Assembly (NCBI GenBank): GCA_937957975.1
Contig: CALFFK010000106.1
Span: 1-47,473, forward strand
Direction of reading: 5' to 3'
Length of the DNA: 47,473 bases
DNA from: an uncultured Neomegalonema sp.
GTDB taxonomy: Bacteria > Pseudomonadota > Alphaproteobacteria > Rhodobacterales > Rhodobacteraceae
Shown here: positions 18,703 to 28,440 of the stretch, one piece after another
Position numbering within the stretch: the first letter of the stretch is position 1
Layout of the letters: each line of letters begins with the position of its first letter
Program-made: the position numbers and the translations under genes
The notes under the pieces: generated by a model
Databases searched by the model: none
What the model was told of the DNA's origin: nothing
What the model saw: only the letters and a program-made list of their open reading frames with translations

Positions 18703-20364
18703 CTACCGATCCGACTCGCGCCACCTCGGATTAATCCACGGTTCCGCATTCGATGGCGGGAGCATTGGCCTCCCAAGAATATGATCCGCTGCCTTCTCCC
18801 CCACCATGATCGACGGCCCGTTGAGGTTGCCATAAGGGATGCGCGGAAAGATCGAACTGTCGGCAACCCGTAGCCCTTGTACGCCGATAACGCGACATTC
18901 GGGATCGACCACTGCCATCGGATCATCTGCGCGACCCATCTTCATCGTACCGCAGGGATGATACGCACTCTCGGCGTGTTCGCGGATGAAGGCATCCAGT
19001 TCGTCGTCGCTTTGCACATCCACTCCCGGCTGGATTTCCTTGCCCGAATAGGGCGCGAAGGCTTCCTGCGCAAAAATTTCGCGGGTCAGGCGGATGCCAT
19101 GCCGGAAATCAACCCAATCCTCTTCATGGCTCATATAATTGAACAGGATCGATGGAGCATCTTTCGGATCAGCGGAATTCAGCGCCACACGCCCCCGTGA
19201 CGGTGAGCGCATCGGCCCCACATGCGCCTGAAAGCCATGGCCTTCTGCGGCGGCCTGTCCGTCATATCGCACCGCGATGGGCAGAAAATGGAACTGGATG
19301 TCCGGGTATTCGACTCCCGGCTTTGATCGCACGAAAGCACAGCTTTCAAAGTTGTTCCCCGCCCCTACGCCCGTTTTGGTGAACAGCCATTGCGCCCCGA
19401 CCCAGGCTTTGCCGAACAGGTTCCAGTATTTGTAGAGCGTGATCGGTTGCAGGGATGCCTGCTGGATATAAAGTTCCAGATGATCCTGAAGATTTTGCCC
19501 CACGCCGGGCCGGTTGGCGACCACCTTTATGCCATGCTCACCCAGATGCGCCCCCGGCCCGATGCCACTGAGCATCAAAATCTTCGGTGAGTTGATGGCA
19601 GAGGCGGAGACGATCACCTCCCGCCGCGCCCTGACGACTGAAATCTCGCCTCCACGCTCGATCTCTACCCCGGTCGCGCGCCCATCCTCGATGATGACCC
19701 GCCTTGCGAAACAGCGATGCATCGCGCAATTCGGGCGTTTCAGCGCATCGCGCAGATACGCATTGGCCACCGACCACCGACGCCCCTTCCACACTGTCTG
19801 TTCAAAAGGCCCGAATCCTTCGCCTTTTTCGCCATTGTAATCGTCGGTCGTCTCGAAACCCGCTTGCGCGCCAGCCTGTACGAATGCATCGAACAGCGGA
19901 TTGGTACGCGGCCCCCGCGTTACATACAGCGGGCCATCCTTTCCACGCCATTCAGGGTCGCCTCCATGGCCCCCCGAATGCCAGTTTTCCATGCGTTTGA
20001 AATATGGCAGCACATCGGAATATGACCAGCCATCGGCTCCGCTCTCGGCCCAATGGTCGAAATCCTTCGCATGACCGCGCACATAGACCATGCCGTTGAT
20101 GGAGGACGATCCGCCAATCACCTTGCCGCGTGGGCACGGTAGCCGCCGCCCGCCCAGATTTGGCTCCGGGTCTGACCAGAACCCCCAGTCATACCGCTTC
20201 ATGTTCATGGGGTACGACAGCGCCCCTGGCATCTGAATAAACGGCCCCGCATCCGTGCCGCCGAATTCCAGCACCAATACCGAATTGTTGCTGTCTTCCG
20301 ACAAACGCGCTGCGATGGCTCCCCCGGCAGAGCCGGAACCGATGATGACGTAATCTGCTTCCAT
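18703..20364 (-). CDS. betA: GMC oxidoreductase, choline dehydrogenase
   Basis: BetA oxidises choline to betaine aldehyde, and often on to glycine betaine, at the inner membrane, supplying an osmoprotectant. The 553-residue sequence has the FAD motif [16 protein letters not shown], the GMC signature [18 protein letters not shown], and the catalytic His segment [10 protein letters not shown]. The end [24 protein letters not shown] is typical of BetA. No betB, betI or betC gene is next to it, and a TRAP transporter is divergently arranged 167 bp away. The subgroup looks like true choline dehydrogenase, but related GMC enzymes for other alcohols exist, so substrate identity is likely rather than proven. 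Confidence 0.88.
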   Translation of the reverse strand: MEADYVIIGSGSAGGAIAARLSEDSNNSVLVLEFGGTDAGPFIQMPGALSYPMNMKRYDWGFWSDPEPNLGGRRLPCPRGKVIGGSSSINGMVYVRGHAKDFDHWAESGADGWSYSDVLPYFKRMENWHSGGHGGDPEWRGKDGPLYVTRGPRTNPLFDAFVQAGAQAGFETTDDYNGEKGEGFGPFEQTVWKGRRWSVANAYLRDALKRPNCAMHRCFARRVIIEDGRATGVEIERGGEISVVRARREVIVSASAINSPKILMLSGIGPGAHLGEHGIKVVANRPGVGQNLQDHLELYIQQASLQPITLYKYWNLFGKAWVGAQWLFTKTGVGAGNNFESCAFVRSKPGVEYPDIQFHFLPIAVRYDGQAAAEGHGFQAHVGPMRSPSRGRVALNSADPKDAPSILFNYMSHEEDWVDFRHGIRLTREIFAQEAFAPYSGKEIQPGVDVQSDDELDAFIREHAESAYHPCGTMKMGRADDPMAVVDPECRVIGVQGLRVADSSIFPRIPYGNLNGPSIMVGEKAADHILGRPMLPPSNAEPWINPRWRESDR

Positions 20365-20448
20365 AACGCCGCTTCTAACGTCTGAAAAACCAGATCACCA
20401 GAAAGGAGGCGACACCTCCCGCCCCTTTCGCGACCGTTAACCATCACC

Positions 20449-20477
20449 TTGACGGACCGCGCGAAATGATCATCGTT
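20449..20477 (+). promoter_or_regulatory. candidate promoter for the TRAP dctP operon
   Basis: TTGACG (20449-20454) is followed after 17 bp by the weak -10 ATCGTT, about 55 bp before the dctP start in the divergent betA/dctP gap. Confidence 0.3.
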
Positions 20478-20531
20478 ACACACAAGCCGTGCGGGACAGC
20501 GCGGCACTTCATACTACCGGGAGGATCACCA

Positions 20532-21518
20532 ATGACGATTCGTATGCTTACCGCAGCGACCGCGCTATTGCTCGCCACCACAGCAGCATCCGCAGAAGAC
20601 ATCGAACTTCGCGCCTCACATCAGTGGAACACCAAGGATGTGCGCCACGAGATGGTGCAGATCATCGCTGATGAACTGGCCAAGGCCGATACCGGCGTTT
20701 CCGCCAAGGTTTATCCGTCCAAGACGCTCTACAAACCCAAAGAACAATGGAAGCCGCTGACCACCGGGGAACTCGACATCTCGGCATTCCCGCTGGCCTA
20801 TGCCGCCAACCGGCATGGTGAATTCGATGCGACCCTGATGCCCGGCCTCGTGAAAAACCATGAACACGCCGCGCGCCTGAATGACAGCCCCTTCATCGAC
20901 CACATGAAGAAAATCATGGATGAGGAAGGCGTCATCGTCATTTCCGACGCATGGCTTGCGGGTGGTTTCGCTTCCAATGAGAATTGCGTCCTCTCGCCCG
21001 AAGACGTGAAGGGCCAGAACTTCCGCGCAGCGGGTAAAGCCTTCAACCAGATGCTTCAGGGCGCGGGCGCGTCAATTCAGTCTATGCCCAGCTCTGAAAT
21101 CTACACCGCACTTCAACAGGGCGTTCTGGACGGGGCAAACACGTCTTCGGGATCATTCGTATCGTATCGCATCTATGAGCAGGTGAAATGCCTTACCATC
21201 CCCGGTGAGCACGCCCTGTGGTTCATGTACGAGCCGATCCTGATGTCGAAAGCCAGCTTTGAAAAGCTGTCTGAAGAACAACAGAAAGCCGTCATGGATG
21301 CCGGTCAGGTCGCGGAAGACTGGTTCGCAGAACAGGCCGCTGGTCTGGACGATAAAATGGCCGAAGCATTTGAGAAAGCAGGCGTCGAAATTGCGTCCAT
21401 GACCGCAGAACAGGCCGATGCATGGCGGGCCATCGCACAGGAAACCTCCTACAAGAAGTTCGCTGAAAAGGTAAAAGGCGGACAGGAGATCATCGACATG
21501 GCCCTCGCCGTCGAATGA
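20532..21518 (+). CDS. TRAP transporter substrate-binding protein (DctP family)
   Basis: This 328-residue periplasmic binding protein opens with a signal peptide (MTIRMLTAATALLLATTAASA). The body shows the DctP-fold features: an early LRASHQWNTKD strand, the GQNFRAAG region before the conserved ligand arginine, and PSSEIYTALQQGVLDGANTS, which is the family signature. It captures a solute, usually an organic acid or a compatible solute, for Na+-driven import by the next two genes. The ATG at 20532 has GGGAGG 9-10 bp upstream. The neighbouring betA hints at choline-related or osmolyte substrates, which is inference. Confidence 0.92.
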   Translation: MTIRMLTAATALLLATTAASAEDIELRASHQWNTKDVRHEMVQIIADELAKADTGVSAKVYPSKTLYKPKEQWKPLTTGELDISAFPLAYAANRHGEFDATLMPGLVKNHEHAARLNDSPFIDHMKKIMDEEGVIVISDAWLAGGFASNENCVLSPEDVKGQNFRAAGKAFNQMLQGAGASIQSMPSSEIYTALQQGVLDGANTSSGSFVSYRIYEQVKCLTIPGEHALWFMYEPILMSKASFEKLSEEQQKAVMDAGQVAEDWFAEQAAGLDDKMAEAFEKAGVEIASMTAEQADAWRAIAQETSYKKFAEKVKGGQEIIDMALAVE

Positions 21519-21530
21519 TCGTCTTCTTTC

Positions 21531-21559
21531 CGTTGCCCCGGACCTGATCCGGGGCAACG
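21531..21559 (+). terminator. 12-bp perfect stem-loop between dctP and dctQ
   Basis: CGTTGCCCCGGA (21531-21542) pairs perfectly with TCCGGGGCAACG (21548-21559) around a 5-nt loop. There is no strong T-run. Located between the binding-protein and permease genes, it could act as a partial terminator or a 3' stabiliser that keeps dctP mRNA in excess. Confidence 0.7.
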
Positions 21560-21593
21560 GGCTTTATCTCTCGATTTTCACGAGTCCCCACCA

Positions 21594-22091
21594 ATGATTA
21601 CCCTTATCGACCGCCTCTGCCTGCTCGCTGCCATAATCGCCGCGACGCTTCTTGGCATCGCCATCGTTCTGGTGTGCCAGATGGTCTGGCTTCGCTATGT
21701 CATGGAAGCCTCCGCCCCATGGCAGACGGAAGCCGTAACCGTTGCTCTGGTCGCCGCGACCCTTTTGGGGAGTGCGTGGGTGCTGAAAGAACGTGGCCAC
21801 GTCTCCGTCGGCATCGTGACCGAAGCTGTGCCGGAAAAGACGCGCCGGGGTATGATGATCCTGTCTGATGCGGTTGTCTTTCTCTTTGCGGCGCTGATGA
21901 CATGGAAATCGACAGAACTTTGGTGGGAAGCCTTTGAGGGTGGCTGGACCACCGACACAACTCCCGAATTTCCGCAATGGTGGACCTATGTGGCGATGCC
22001 TGTCGGCTTTGGCCTGCTGGCCCTGCAATGCCTCGCCTGTATTATCCGTGCATGGCGCGGCGAACCACTCGTCAAGACGGGAGGACATTGA
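21594..22091 (+). CDS. TRAP transporter small permease (DctQ family)
   Basis: This 165-residue inner-membrane protein has four hydrophobic helices and the family's early segment VCQMVWLRYVMEASAPWQTEAVT. DctQ proteins accompany the large permease and the binding protein. The next gene begins 2 bp after its stop, so they are translated together. The ATG at 21594 has only a weak ribosome site. Confidence 0.9.
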   Translation: MITLIDRLCLLAAIIAATLLGIAIVLVCQMVWLRYVMEASAPWQTEAVTVALVAATLLGSAWVLKERGHVSVGIVTEAVPEKTRRGMMILSDAVVFLFAALMTWKSTELWWEAFEGGWTTDTTPEFPQWWTYVAMPVGFGLLALQCLACIIRAWRGEPLVKTGGH

Positions 22092-22093
22092 GC

Positions 22094-23407
22094 ATGGAAC
22101 CGGGAACCGCTGGCCTGCTCGTCGGCCTCATGGTCTTTGTTTTGCTGGCCATCGGCGTGCCGGTCGCCTTCACTCTGGCGATCACCGCCGTCACGTTCCT
22201 CGTTCTGGACCGGGGGGTGCTCGCTATCTCCTCGCTGGCGGATAATTTCTATGGTGGGTTGGCCGAATTCACGTTGCTGTCGATTCCCATGTTCATTGTC
22301 ATGGGCGCAGCCGTGGCGGCGACCCCAGCGGGCAAAGACCTCTATGAAGCCCTCGACCGCTGGCTCAACCGTGTTCCCGGCGGCCTTATCATTTCGAATA
22401 TCGGAGCCTGCTCAATCTTCGCCGCCCTCTCCGGTTCCTCCCCCGCCACTTGCGCGGCCATCGGCAAGATGGGTATCCCGGAGATGCGCCAGCGCGGCTA
22501 TCCCGACGGGGTAGCAACCGGCGCAATCGCAGCAGGCGGAACGCTTGGCATCCTCATCCCGCCTTCGATCACCATGATTGTCTACGGCATCGCGACCGAG
22601 ACCTCTATCGGACGCCTCTTTCTGGCCGGTCTGATACCGGGGTTGATGCTGACCGGCCTCTTCATGGCATGGTCGATCTATGCCGCCTCGCGTGCGGGCT
22701 ATGATTTCAGCGACCGACGCGAGGTGACGTGGGGTCAGCGGTTTTCGATCTTGCCTCGTGTCCTGCCCTTTATCACGATCATTGTGGGCGTTCTCTACGT
22801 CCTCTATGGCGGTGTTGCGACACCATCCGAGGCGGCAGGGGTCGGTGCCGCCTTCTGCATCCTTTTAGCCATTCTTATCTACCGTATGTGGAACCCAAAG
22901 GCTTTGTGGACGATCCTGTCCACTTCCATGCGCGAGAGCGTGATGATCCTGATGATTATCGCCTGCGCCGCCCTTTTCAGCCAAATGCTTTCCAGCTTTT
23001 ACATCACCCAATCCGCCGCTGAGGCCATCGCCGGGGCGGGCCTCAACAAATGGGTGCTGATGGGGTCGATCAATGTGTTTTTGCTGATCGCCGGGTTCTT
23101 TCTGCCCCCCGTCGCCGTCATCCTGATGACTGCGCCTATCCTGCTGCCCATTGTCATGGCCGCCGGATTTGACCCTTACTGGTTCGCCGTGGTCTTTACG
23201 ATCAATATGGAAATCGGCCTGATTACACCACCGGTGGGCCTGAACCTCTATGTCATCAATGGCATTGTGCCTGATGTGCCGCTCTCCACTGTTCTCAAGG
23301 GCGCGCTTCCCTTCATGCTATGTATGGTGGCCGCGATCATCATCCTGTGCATCTTTCCCGGCATCGTGACGTGGCTGCCCGACCTGATGATGGGACCGGG
23401 AGTGTAG
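22094..23407 (+). CDS. TRAP transporter large permease (DctM family)
   Basis: This 437-residue DctM subunit forms the Na+-coupled transport channel, with about 12 membrane helices. Characteristic pieces are SIPMFIVMGAAVAATP, the conserved SGSSPATCAAIGKMGIPEM, GTLGILIPPSI and MEIGLITPPVGLNLYVI. The chosen ATG at 22094 follows GGGAGG and the dctQ stop; a long in-frame extension upstream overlaps dctQ and is not real. The substrate is not evident. Confidence 0.93.
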   Translation: MEPGTAGLLVGLMVFVLLAIGVPVAFTLAITAVTFLVLDRGVLAISSLADNFYGGLAEFTLLSIPMFIVMGAAVAATPAGKDLYEALDRWLNRVPGGLIISNIGACSIFAALSGSSPATCAAIGKMGIPEMRQRGYPDGVATGAIAAGGTLGILIPPSITMIVYGIATETSIGRLFLAGLIPGLMLTGLFMAWSIYAASRAGYDFSDRREVTWGQRFSILPRVLPFITIIVGVLYVLYGGVATPSEAAGVGAAFCILLAILIYRMWNPKALWTILSTSMRESVMILMIIACAALFSQMLSSFYITQSAAEAIAGAGLNKWVLMGSINVFLLIAGFFLPPVAVILMTAPILLPIVMAAGFDPYWFAVVFTINMEIGLITPPVGLNLYVINGIVPDVPLSTVLKGALPFMLCMVAAIIILCIFPGIVTWLPDLMMGPGV

Positions 23408-23410
23408 GTT

Positions 23411-23438
23411 AAGCGCCTTCGCGCTTCCGACACTTTTT
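23411..23438 (+). terminator. tetraloop hairpin after the TRAP operon
   Basis: AAGCGC and GCGCTT form a 6-bp stem with a CTTC loop right after the dctM stop, followed by CCGACAC and a short T-run. This is a plausible terminator, though the T-run is offset. Confidence 0.45.
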
Positions 23439-23501
23439 GATCCACCCCGGTCGCGAATGATTGTATGAGGGGCGGGTTGGCGTTCACGGCAGAGGCTTAG
23501 G

Positions 23502-26500
23502 GTGAAATTCACGACGCTGCGGCTTTCGGGGTTCAAATCCTTCGTCGATCCGACGGAACTGGCATTGATGCCAGGGCTGACGGGCGTGGTTGGGCCGAAT
23601 GGCTGTGGGAAGTCCAATCTGCTGGAAGCGTTACGCTGGGTGATGGGGGAGAACCGGGCGAAATCCATGCGTGGGGACGGCATGGAGGACGTGATCTTCG
23701 CAGGGGCCGACAGCCGCGCCGCGCGGAACTTTGCCGAAGTCTCGCTTATGCTGGAGGATACGGCAGGGAATGCACCTGCGCCTTTCAATGCCGAGGAAAC
23801 GCTGGAGGTTGCGCGACGGATTACGCGCAATGCGGGGTCAGCTTTTCGGATCAATGGCAAGGAAATGCGGGCGCGGGATGTGCGGGTGTTGTTCGCTGAT
23901 GCCGCGACCGGGCCGCAATCGCCGTCATTGGTGCGGCAGGGGCAGATCGGGCTGTTGATCGCCGCAAAACCACAGGGACGTCGCAAGATACTGGAGGATG
24001 CCGCCGGGATCGCGGGCCTTTACGAGCGTCGCAAGGAGGTCGAGCAACGGCTGCGCGCGGCAGAGGAAAACCTGCTGCGGGTAGATGATGTGCTCGTGCG
24101 GCTGGATGCGCAGGTTGCGGGGTTGAAGCGACAGGCGCGACAGGCGGAACGGTATGTGGCCCTGACCGAGACTATCAAGGCGGCGACTGGTGAGTTGCTG
24201 TGGCTGCGCTATCGCGTGGCACGGGATGAAGCGGCGCGGGCAACTTCGGCAGTGAATGAGGCACAACGGGCGGTGGCGGCGGCCACGGCTGAAGAGGTGC
24301 GCACGGCGCGGGAGCGGGATGTGGCGGAGGAGGCACTGCCGCCCCTGCGCGAAGAATCAGCGGTGGCAACGGCTGTGCATCAACGGTTGCTCGCACGGCG
24401 CGAGGCACTGGCGGCGGATGCGGCGCGGGCCACGGAAACGCTGACCCGGCTGGAGCGTGATCTGGCGCGGCTGGTGGATGATCTGGGGCGCGAATCCGAA
24501 TTATCGGGGGATGCGCAGACGGCCATTGAAGGGCTGGAGGCCGAACGGGCAGAAATGCGCAGTGTCGTCACCGATGCCGGGGCGATTGCGCTGGCGGCGA
24601 AGGCCGTGGTGGATGCGGAAGCGACGGTTACGCGGGCCGAAGCTGCACGGGATGCGTTGGCGGCAACAGCGGCAGCGGGGACCGCAGAGCGCAAGGCAGC
24701 AGAGCGTATTCGCGATGATGCAGCACGCGCGCTGGACGAAGCGCAGCGGCGGTTGTCGGGCGCGGAAGCGCGGGCAGTGACGGAGCGCGGGGAGCTGGAG
24801 GCAGTGACGCTGGCCTTGCAAGAGGCTCGTGATGCAGCAGAGGCGGCGGCGCGGGCGGTGGATGGCGAGCCGGAGCGCCTGTCTGCTCTGGAGGCAACGC
24901 GCCGGGAACTGGAGGAAGCGGAAAGCGAGGCACGGGCGGCCTTTGCGGCGCAGCGTGGGGCGGTTTCGGCGCTGGAGGATGAGGCTGCACGGCTGGAAAA
25001 GCGGTTGTCCGCGCCGGATTCCGGCGAAGGCGTAATGCAGAAAGTGCGGGCGGCTCCCGGTTATGAGCGCGCGTTGGCGGCGGCGCTGGGCGATGCGGCG
25101 CTGGCCCCGGTGGCGGCGTATGCACCGGATGCGCGGGGGTGGCGTGATCTTGGGACGTTGGGGGCTGCGCCTTCGGGAGAGCCTTTGTCGCGGCATGTCA
25201 CGGCCCCGGCGGCGCTTGGGCGGGTGCTGGCCTCGACGGCGGTGGTGGCGCGCGAAGACGGAGCGGAGGCGCAGGATCGATTGGGGCCGGGGCAGCGGCT
25301 GGTTAGCCCGGAAGGCGATTTGTGGCGGTGGGACGGGTATTTCCGGGGCGGGGATGCGGAAGGCGAAGATGTCGCGACGCTGCGCCTGCAACGGCTGAAC
25401 CGGCAGGAAGCCCTGAGCCGGGAAGTCGAATTGGCGCGGGGGGCGCTGGCCGGGGCCGAGGCAGGGCGCAGCGATGTGGCCGTGCGCCTGGATGCCGCGC
25501 GGGCGGCGGAGGCCGGGGCGCGGCAAGCGCTCAAAGAGAGCGAGGATGCGGCGGCGGCAAGTGCGCGGCGGCAGGCTGATCTGGAAGCCGATCACGCGAG
25601 GCGGTCGGCGGCGGTGTCACGGCTGGAGGAAGAACTCGGTGGGCTACGCGAAACTGCGCAGGTTTGCCAGGCGCGCTCTGATGAGGCGGCGGAGGGATGT
25701 TCGAAGATTGCTGATCCGGCGGACCTGCTGACAAAAGCCGAGGCGGCGCAGGGCGCGTTAACGGGGGACCGTGCGGCGCTTGACACGGCCCGCGCGCATC
25801 AGGCCGCGTTGGTCGGGGCCGAAGCGCGGCGTACGGAGAGATTGGCAGCAATTCGAACGCAACTGGATGGCTGGCGCAAACGGGCGAGCGCCGCAGAAAT
25901 GCGCCGTATTGATGTTTCAAAGCGCCAACGTGAAGCCGAAGCGGAACTGGAGGCTGCGAAGGGCGTTCCTGAACGCTTGGCTGGGGAACAGGCCGGGCTG
26001 GACGGAGAGGTTGAAGCAGCGGCAACACGCGTAACGGCGAGTGCCGATGCGCTGGCCGGGGCCGAAGCGGACTTGCGCGAGAAGACGGCAGCGGCAGGGG
26101 AGGCGTCGCGAACACTCTCGACCGCGCGTGAGGCTTTGGCGCGTGGGGAAGCACTCGCGGAAGGGGCGACGGCACGTGTCGTGGAAACCGAGATTGATCT
26201 GCTCGATGAAACAGGCGGGGATGTGGAGACGGTAGCTGCGCGATTTGCGGAGCTTGCGGAAACGAATCCCGAAGCGGTCGAAGCACGTCTTTTGCGTGCG
26301 CGTGCGGATCGTGAACGGCTTGGAGCGGTGAATTTACGTGCGAAACTGGAGATCGAAGAGGCCGCGGCAGAACATGGTGCGCTCGGTGCTGAAAAGGCGG
26401 AATTAGAGCAGGCCATCGCCAAATTACGGACGGGCCTTGCGGCCCTCAATCGCGAAGGGCGAGAGCGGCTGTTGGCGGCATTCGCGCAAGTGAACGGGCA

Positions 26501-26942
26501 TTTCCGTGACCTGTTCACGCATCTTTTCGGGGGTGGGCAAGCGGAATTGCAGCTTACCGAATCCGACGATCCGCTGGAAGCGGGCCTCGAAATCCTTTGT
26601 CAGCCGCCGGGAAAACGGGTGCAGGCCTTGTCGCTATTGTCGGGGGGGGAGCAAACATTGGCCGCTATGGCGTTGATCTTTGCGGTTTTTCTGGTGAACC
26701 CTGCTCCAGTCTGTGTGCTGGACGAGGTTGATGCGCCGCTGGATGACGCAAATGTCGAGCGGTTCTGTGCGTTGCTGGACGAAATGACCCGGCGGTCAGA
26801 TGCGCGGTTTCTGGTCATTACGCACCATGCGCTCACGATGTCGCGGATGGACCGGCTCTATGGCGTGACAATGGTGGAGCGGGGGGTGTCAAAGCTGGTG
26901 TCGGTCGATCTGGGGGCGGCGGTTGACCTGGTAGACGGGTAA
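23502..26942 (+). CDS. smc: chromosome segregation protein SMC
   Basis: SMC is the ATPase core of the condensin that organises the chromosome with ScpA and ScpB. This 1146-residue protein has the Walker A motif GPNGCGKS at residues 31-38, two long Ala/Glu/Arg-rich coiled-coil arms, a central hinge beginning near VRAAPGYERALAAALGD (about residue 510), and the C-terminal ABC signature LSGGEQTLAAMAL followed by Walker B CVLDEVDAPLDD. It starts with GTG at 23502. The coil regions are strongly GC- and Ala-rich, which creates many false open frames on both strands. It is a single gene here with its own likely terminator. Confidence 0.96.
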   Translation: MKFTTLRLSGFKSFVDPTELALMPGLTGVVGPNGCGKSNLLEALRWVMGENRAKSMRGDGMEDVIFAGADSRAARNFAEVSLMLEDTAGNAPAPFNAEETLEVARRITRNAGSAFRINGKEMRARDVRVLFADAATGPQSPSLVRQGQIGLLIAAKPQGRRKILEDAAGIAGLYERRKEVEQRLRAAEENLLRVDDVLVRLDAQVAGLKRQARQAERYVALTETIKAATGELLWLRYRVARDEAARATSAVNEAQRAVAAATAEEVRTARERDVAEEALPPLREESAVATAVHQRLLARREALAADAARATETLTRLERDLARLVDDLGRESELSGDAQTAIEGLEAERAEMRSVVTDAGAIALAAKAVVDAEATVTRAEAARDALAATAAAGTAERKAAERIRDDAARALDEAQRRLSGAEARAVTERGELEAVTLALQEARDAAEAAARAVDGEPERLSALEATRRELEEAESEARAAFAAQRGAVSALEDEAARLEKRLSAPDSGEGVMQKVRAAPGYERALAAALGDAALAPVAAYAPDARGWRDLGTLGAAPSGEPLSRHVTAPAALGRVLASTAVVAREDGAEAQDRLGPGQRLVSPEGDLWRWDGYFRGGDAEGEDVATLRLQRLNRQEALSREVELARGALAGAEAGRSDVAVRLDAARAAEAGARQALKESEDAAAASARRQADLEADHARRSAAVSRLEEELGGLRETAQVCQARSDEAAEGCSKIADPADLLTKAEAAQGALTGDRAALDTARAHQAALVGAEARRTERLAAIRTQLDGWRKRASAAEMRRIDVSKRQREAEAELEAAKGVPERLAGEQAGLDGEVEAAATRVTASADALAGAEADLREKTAAAGEASRTLSTAREALARGEALAEGATARVVETEIDLLDETGGDVETVAARFAELAETNPEAVEARLLRARADRERLGAVNLRAKLEIEEAAAEHGALGAEKAELEQAIAKLRTGLAALNREGRERLLAAFAQVNGHFRDLFTHLFGGGQAELQLTESDDPLEAGLEILCQPPGKRVQALSLLSGGEQTLAAMALIFAVFLVNPAPVCVLDEVDAPLDDANVERFCALLDEMTRRSDARFLVITHHALTMSRMDRLYGVTMVERGVSKLVSVDLGAAVDLVDG

Positions 26943-26964
26943 AGTGATCGACGATCAATTTGTA

Positions 26965-27003
26965 TCAGGAAACCCGCCAAAAGCCGCGCGTTTCCTGACT
27001 CTT
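26965..27003 (+). terminator. probable terminator of smc
   Basis: TCAGGAAAC (26965-26973) and GTTTCCTGA (26990-26998) form a perfect 9-bp stem with a 16-nt loop, followed by CTCTTTA. Confidence 0.55.
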
Positions 27004-27059
27004 TAGAGCACAGGTTTAACGCCGCGCCGGATGCGCAGTTGTTATCGAAGTGCCTAGTA

Positions 27060-27619
27060 TTATTCTTTCAGCATCGGGTATGCTTGCGTATAGACGTAGT
27101 CTGTCGCCTCCGCCGGGATATGACATCCGATACAATCGGCTTCATAATCTGTCGAGGCATTTATGTCTTTGCTATCAGGCTTGAAGAGAGCCCAACCCCA
27201 GCCTGCACCCCAGTTTGCATTTTCAGGGAAGCGGTTTTCTGAGTCTTTGACCATCACAAACCATTGCTTCAGGCCATTGGTTGAATGACTCACGCCTTCG
27301 CCAGTGGTGAAGTCGCCTGACTCATGCGCACGTAGTTCTTTAACCAGCGTTGCGCCATCAGGAAACTTACCGTCTTTCTTGTAAGCTTCTACGTTTTCAC
27401 GTTCGGTGTAAACGTCATGGAAACCACTTGCGCCACCTTCTGGAACGAACCGGGAGCCAAGGTGTACCATGTCTTTTCGAAAATCAGCTGGAAAAATAAT
27501 TTTTCCTTCACTATCAATAATTTATGAGAAGTTATTGCCATGCGCTTTAGCAGAAAAAACACCGGCTGATACTCCGATGCTCAGAGGCCCGCCAGAGCCA
27601 GTGTGGTTTTATTTGGCAT
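27060..27619 (-). pseudogene. cytochrome P460 family gene, disrupted by a frameshift and an in-frame stop
   Basis: The intact 3' part (27060-27470) encodes 136 residues with the cytochrome P460 pattern VHLGSRFVPEGGASGFHDVY and a c-type haem site CIGCH near its end. Reading upstream in the same frame gives IIDSEGKIIFPADFRKD, the expected family N-terminus, then a TAA stop (27522-27524). Before it comes SIGVSAGVFSAKAHGNNFS, which looks like the end of a signal peptide. Its beginning, MPNKTTLALAGL, lies in another frame from the ATG at 27619, which has AGGA 8 bp upstream. So one single-base frameshift and one stop separate the start from the body. Translation from 27470 would lack the export signal and could not mature as a c-type cytochrome. 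Family function is periplasmic oxidation of hydroxylamine or similar. Confidence 0.8.
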
Positions 27620-27817
27620 CCTATGTGTCCTAAATTTTCCAGATGCAGTTTTTTACTCTTAAATCATGAAATAAGAATTTCAAATGCATATTTTATATCT
27701 TTACTGTGAATGGTTTGGATGGGAAGTTTGCCGTTGATTCTAGATAAAATATTGTTTTATATAGGTAATTTTCGGGAAAGGGTGCTTTGATTTGATGTGG
27801 GGAAGTGCTTGGCGTCC
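27620..27817. other. AT-rich non-coding stretch between the P460 remnant and hsp20
   Basis: This stretch is much richer in A and T than the flanking genes. It should hold the promoter of the P460 gene on the minus strand, but no single -35/-10 pair stands out. No gene is supported. Confidence 0.5.
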
Positions 27818-27848
27818 AAAAAAACGCCCGCCTCTTTCGAGACGGGCG
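27818..27848 (-). terminator. rho-independent terminator of hsp20
   Basis: On the minus strand CGCCCG and CGGGCG form a 6-bp stem extended past one mismatch by three more pairs around a 4-nt loop, followed by seven T. It lies 29 bp after the hsp20 stop. Confidence 0.85.
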
Positions 27849-27876
27849 CATGAAACCGTTGAGTGATGCAGGTCGA

Positions 27877-28347
27877 TCAGGAAACAGTTTTTTCCGCTTC
27901 GATAGTCTTTGCATCGGCCCCGGTCGCGATCTGGATTGTGCGGGGTTTCAGAGCTTCGGGAACCTCACGTACGAGATCGACATGAAGCAAACCGTTCTCA
28001 AGATGCGCCCCGCTGATTGTGACGTGATCGGCGAGGTGGAAACGGCGTTCGAATCCACGCTCTGCGATGCCGCGATGCAGGATACGCACGGTATCTTCCT
28101 CGGAACGGGGGGCTTTTTTGCCCGTGATGACGAGTTGTCCCTCGCGCGATTCGACCGTCAGGTCGGCCTCGGCAAACCCGGCGGCGGCAACCGTGATACG
28201 GTAGGTATCATCGCCGGTTTTCTCAATGTTGTAAGGGGGATAAGTCTGGGTTCCACTTTCCGCACTCATGGCCCGGTCGAGCAGGGTGGCCATACGGTCA
28301 AAGCCGACAGTGTTGCGGTAGAGTGGTGCAAGATCGAAAGTACGCAT
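27877..28347 (-). CDS. small heat-shock protein (Hsp20/IbpA family)
   Basis: This 156-residue protein holds unfolding proteins in a refoldable state. It has the alpha-crystallin core with YPPYNIEKTGDDTYRITVAAAGF, the GKK and RGIAERGFERRFHLADHV strands and the ENGLLHVDL stretch. The N-terminus MRTFDLAPLYRNTVGFDRM resembles IbpA. The C-terminus carries PRTIQI, matching the IxI-type assembly tail only loosely. It has its own sigma-32-like promoter and terminator, so it is a heat-induced single-gene unit by inference. Confidence 0.93.
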   Translation of the reverse strand: MRTFDLAPLYRNTVGFDRMATLLDRAMSAESGTQTYPPYNIEKTGDDTYRITVAAAGFAEADLTVESREGQLVITGKKAPRSEEDTVRILHRGIAERGFERRFHLADHVTISGAHLENGLLHVDLVREVPEALKPRTIQIATGADAKTIEAEKTVS

Positions 28348-28440
28348 GTCATATCCTCGTGTTCAAGCGATACGTAGTCAGATGCCCTCCGGTTGTTCGG
28401 CAGGGCGGATTTCGGAGCCGGCTGGCCTCCGATGACGAGG

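Noticed and set aside
24501..25595. 364-codon minus-strand open frame inside smc
   Set aside because: The Arg/Pro-rich translation is a shadow of the Ala/Glu-rich coiled-coil codons of smc.
26943..27820. AT-rich patch as a mobile island
   Set aside because: No integrase, terminal repeats, tRNA target or transposase is present; the shift in composition alone is too little evidence.
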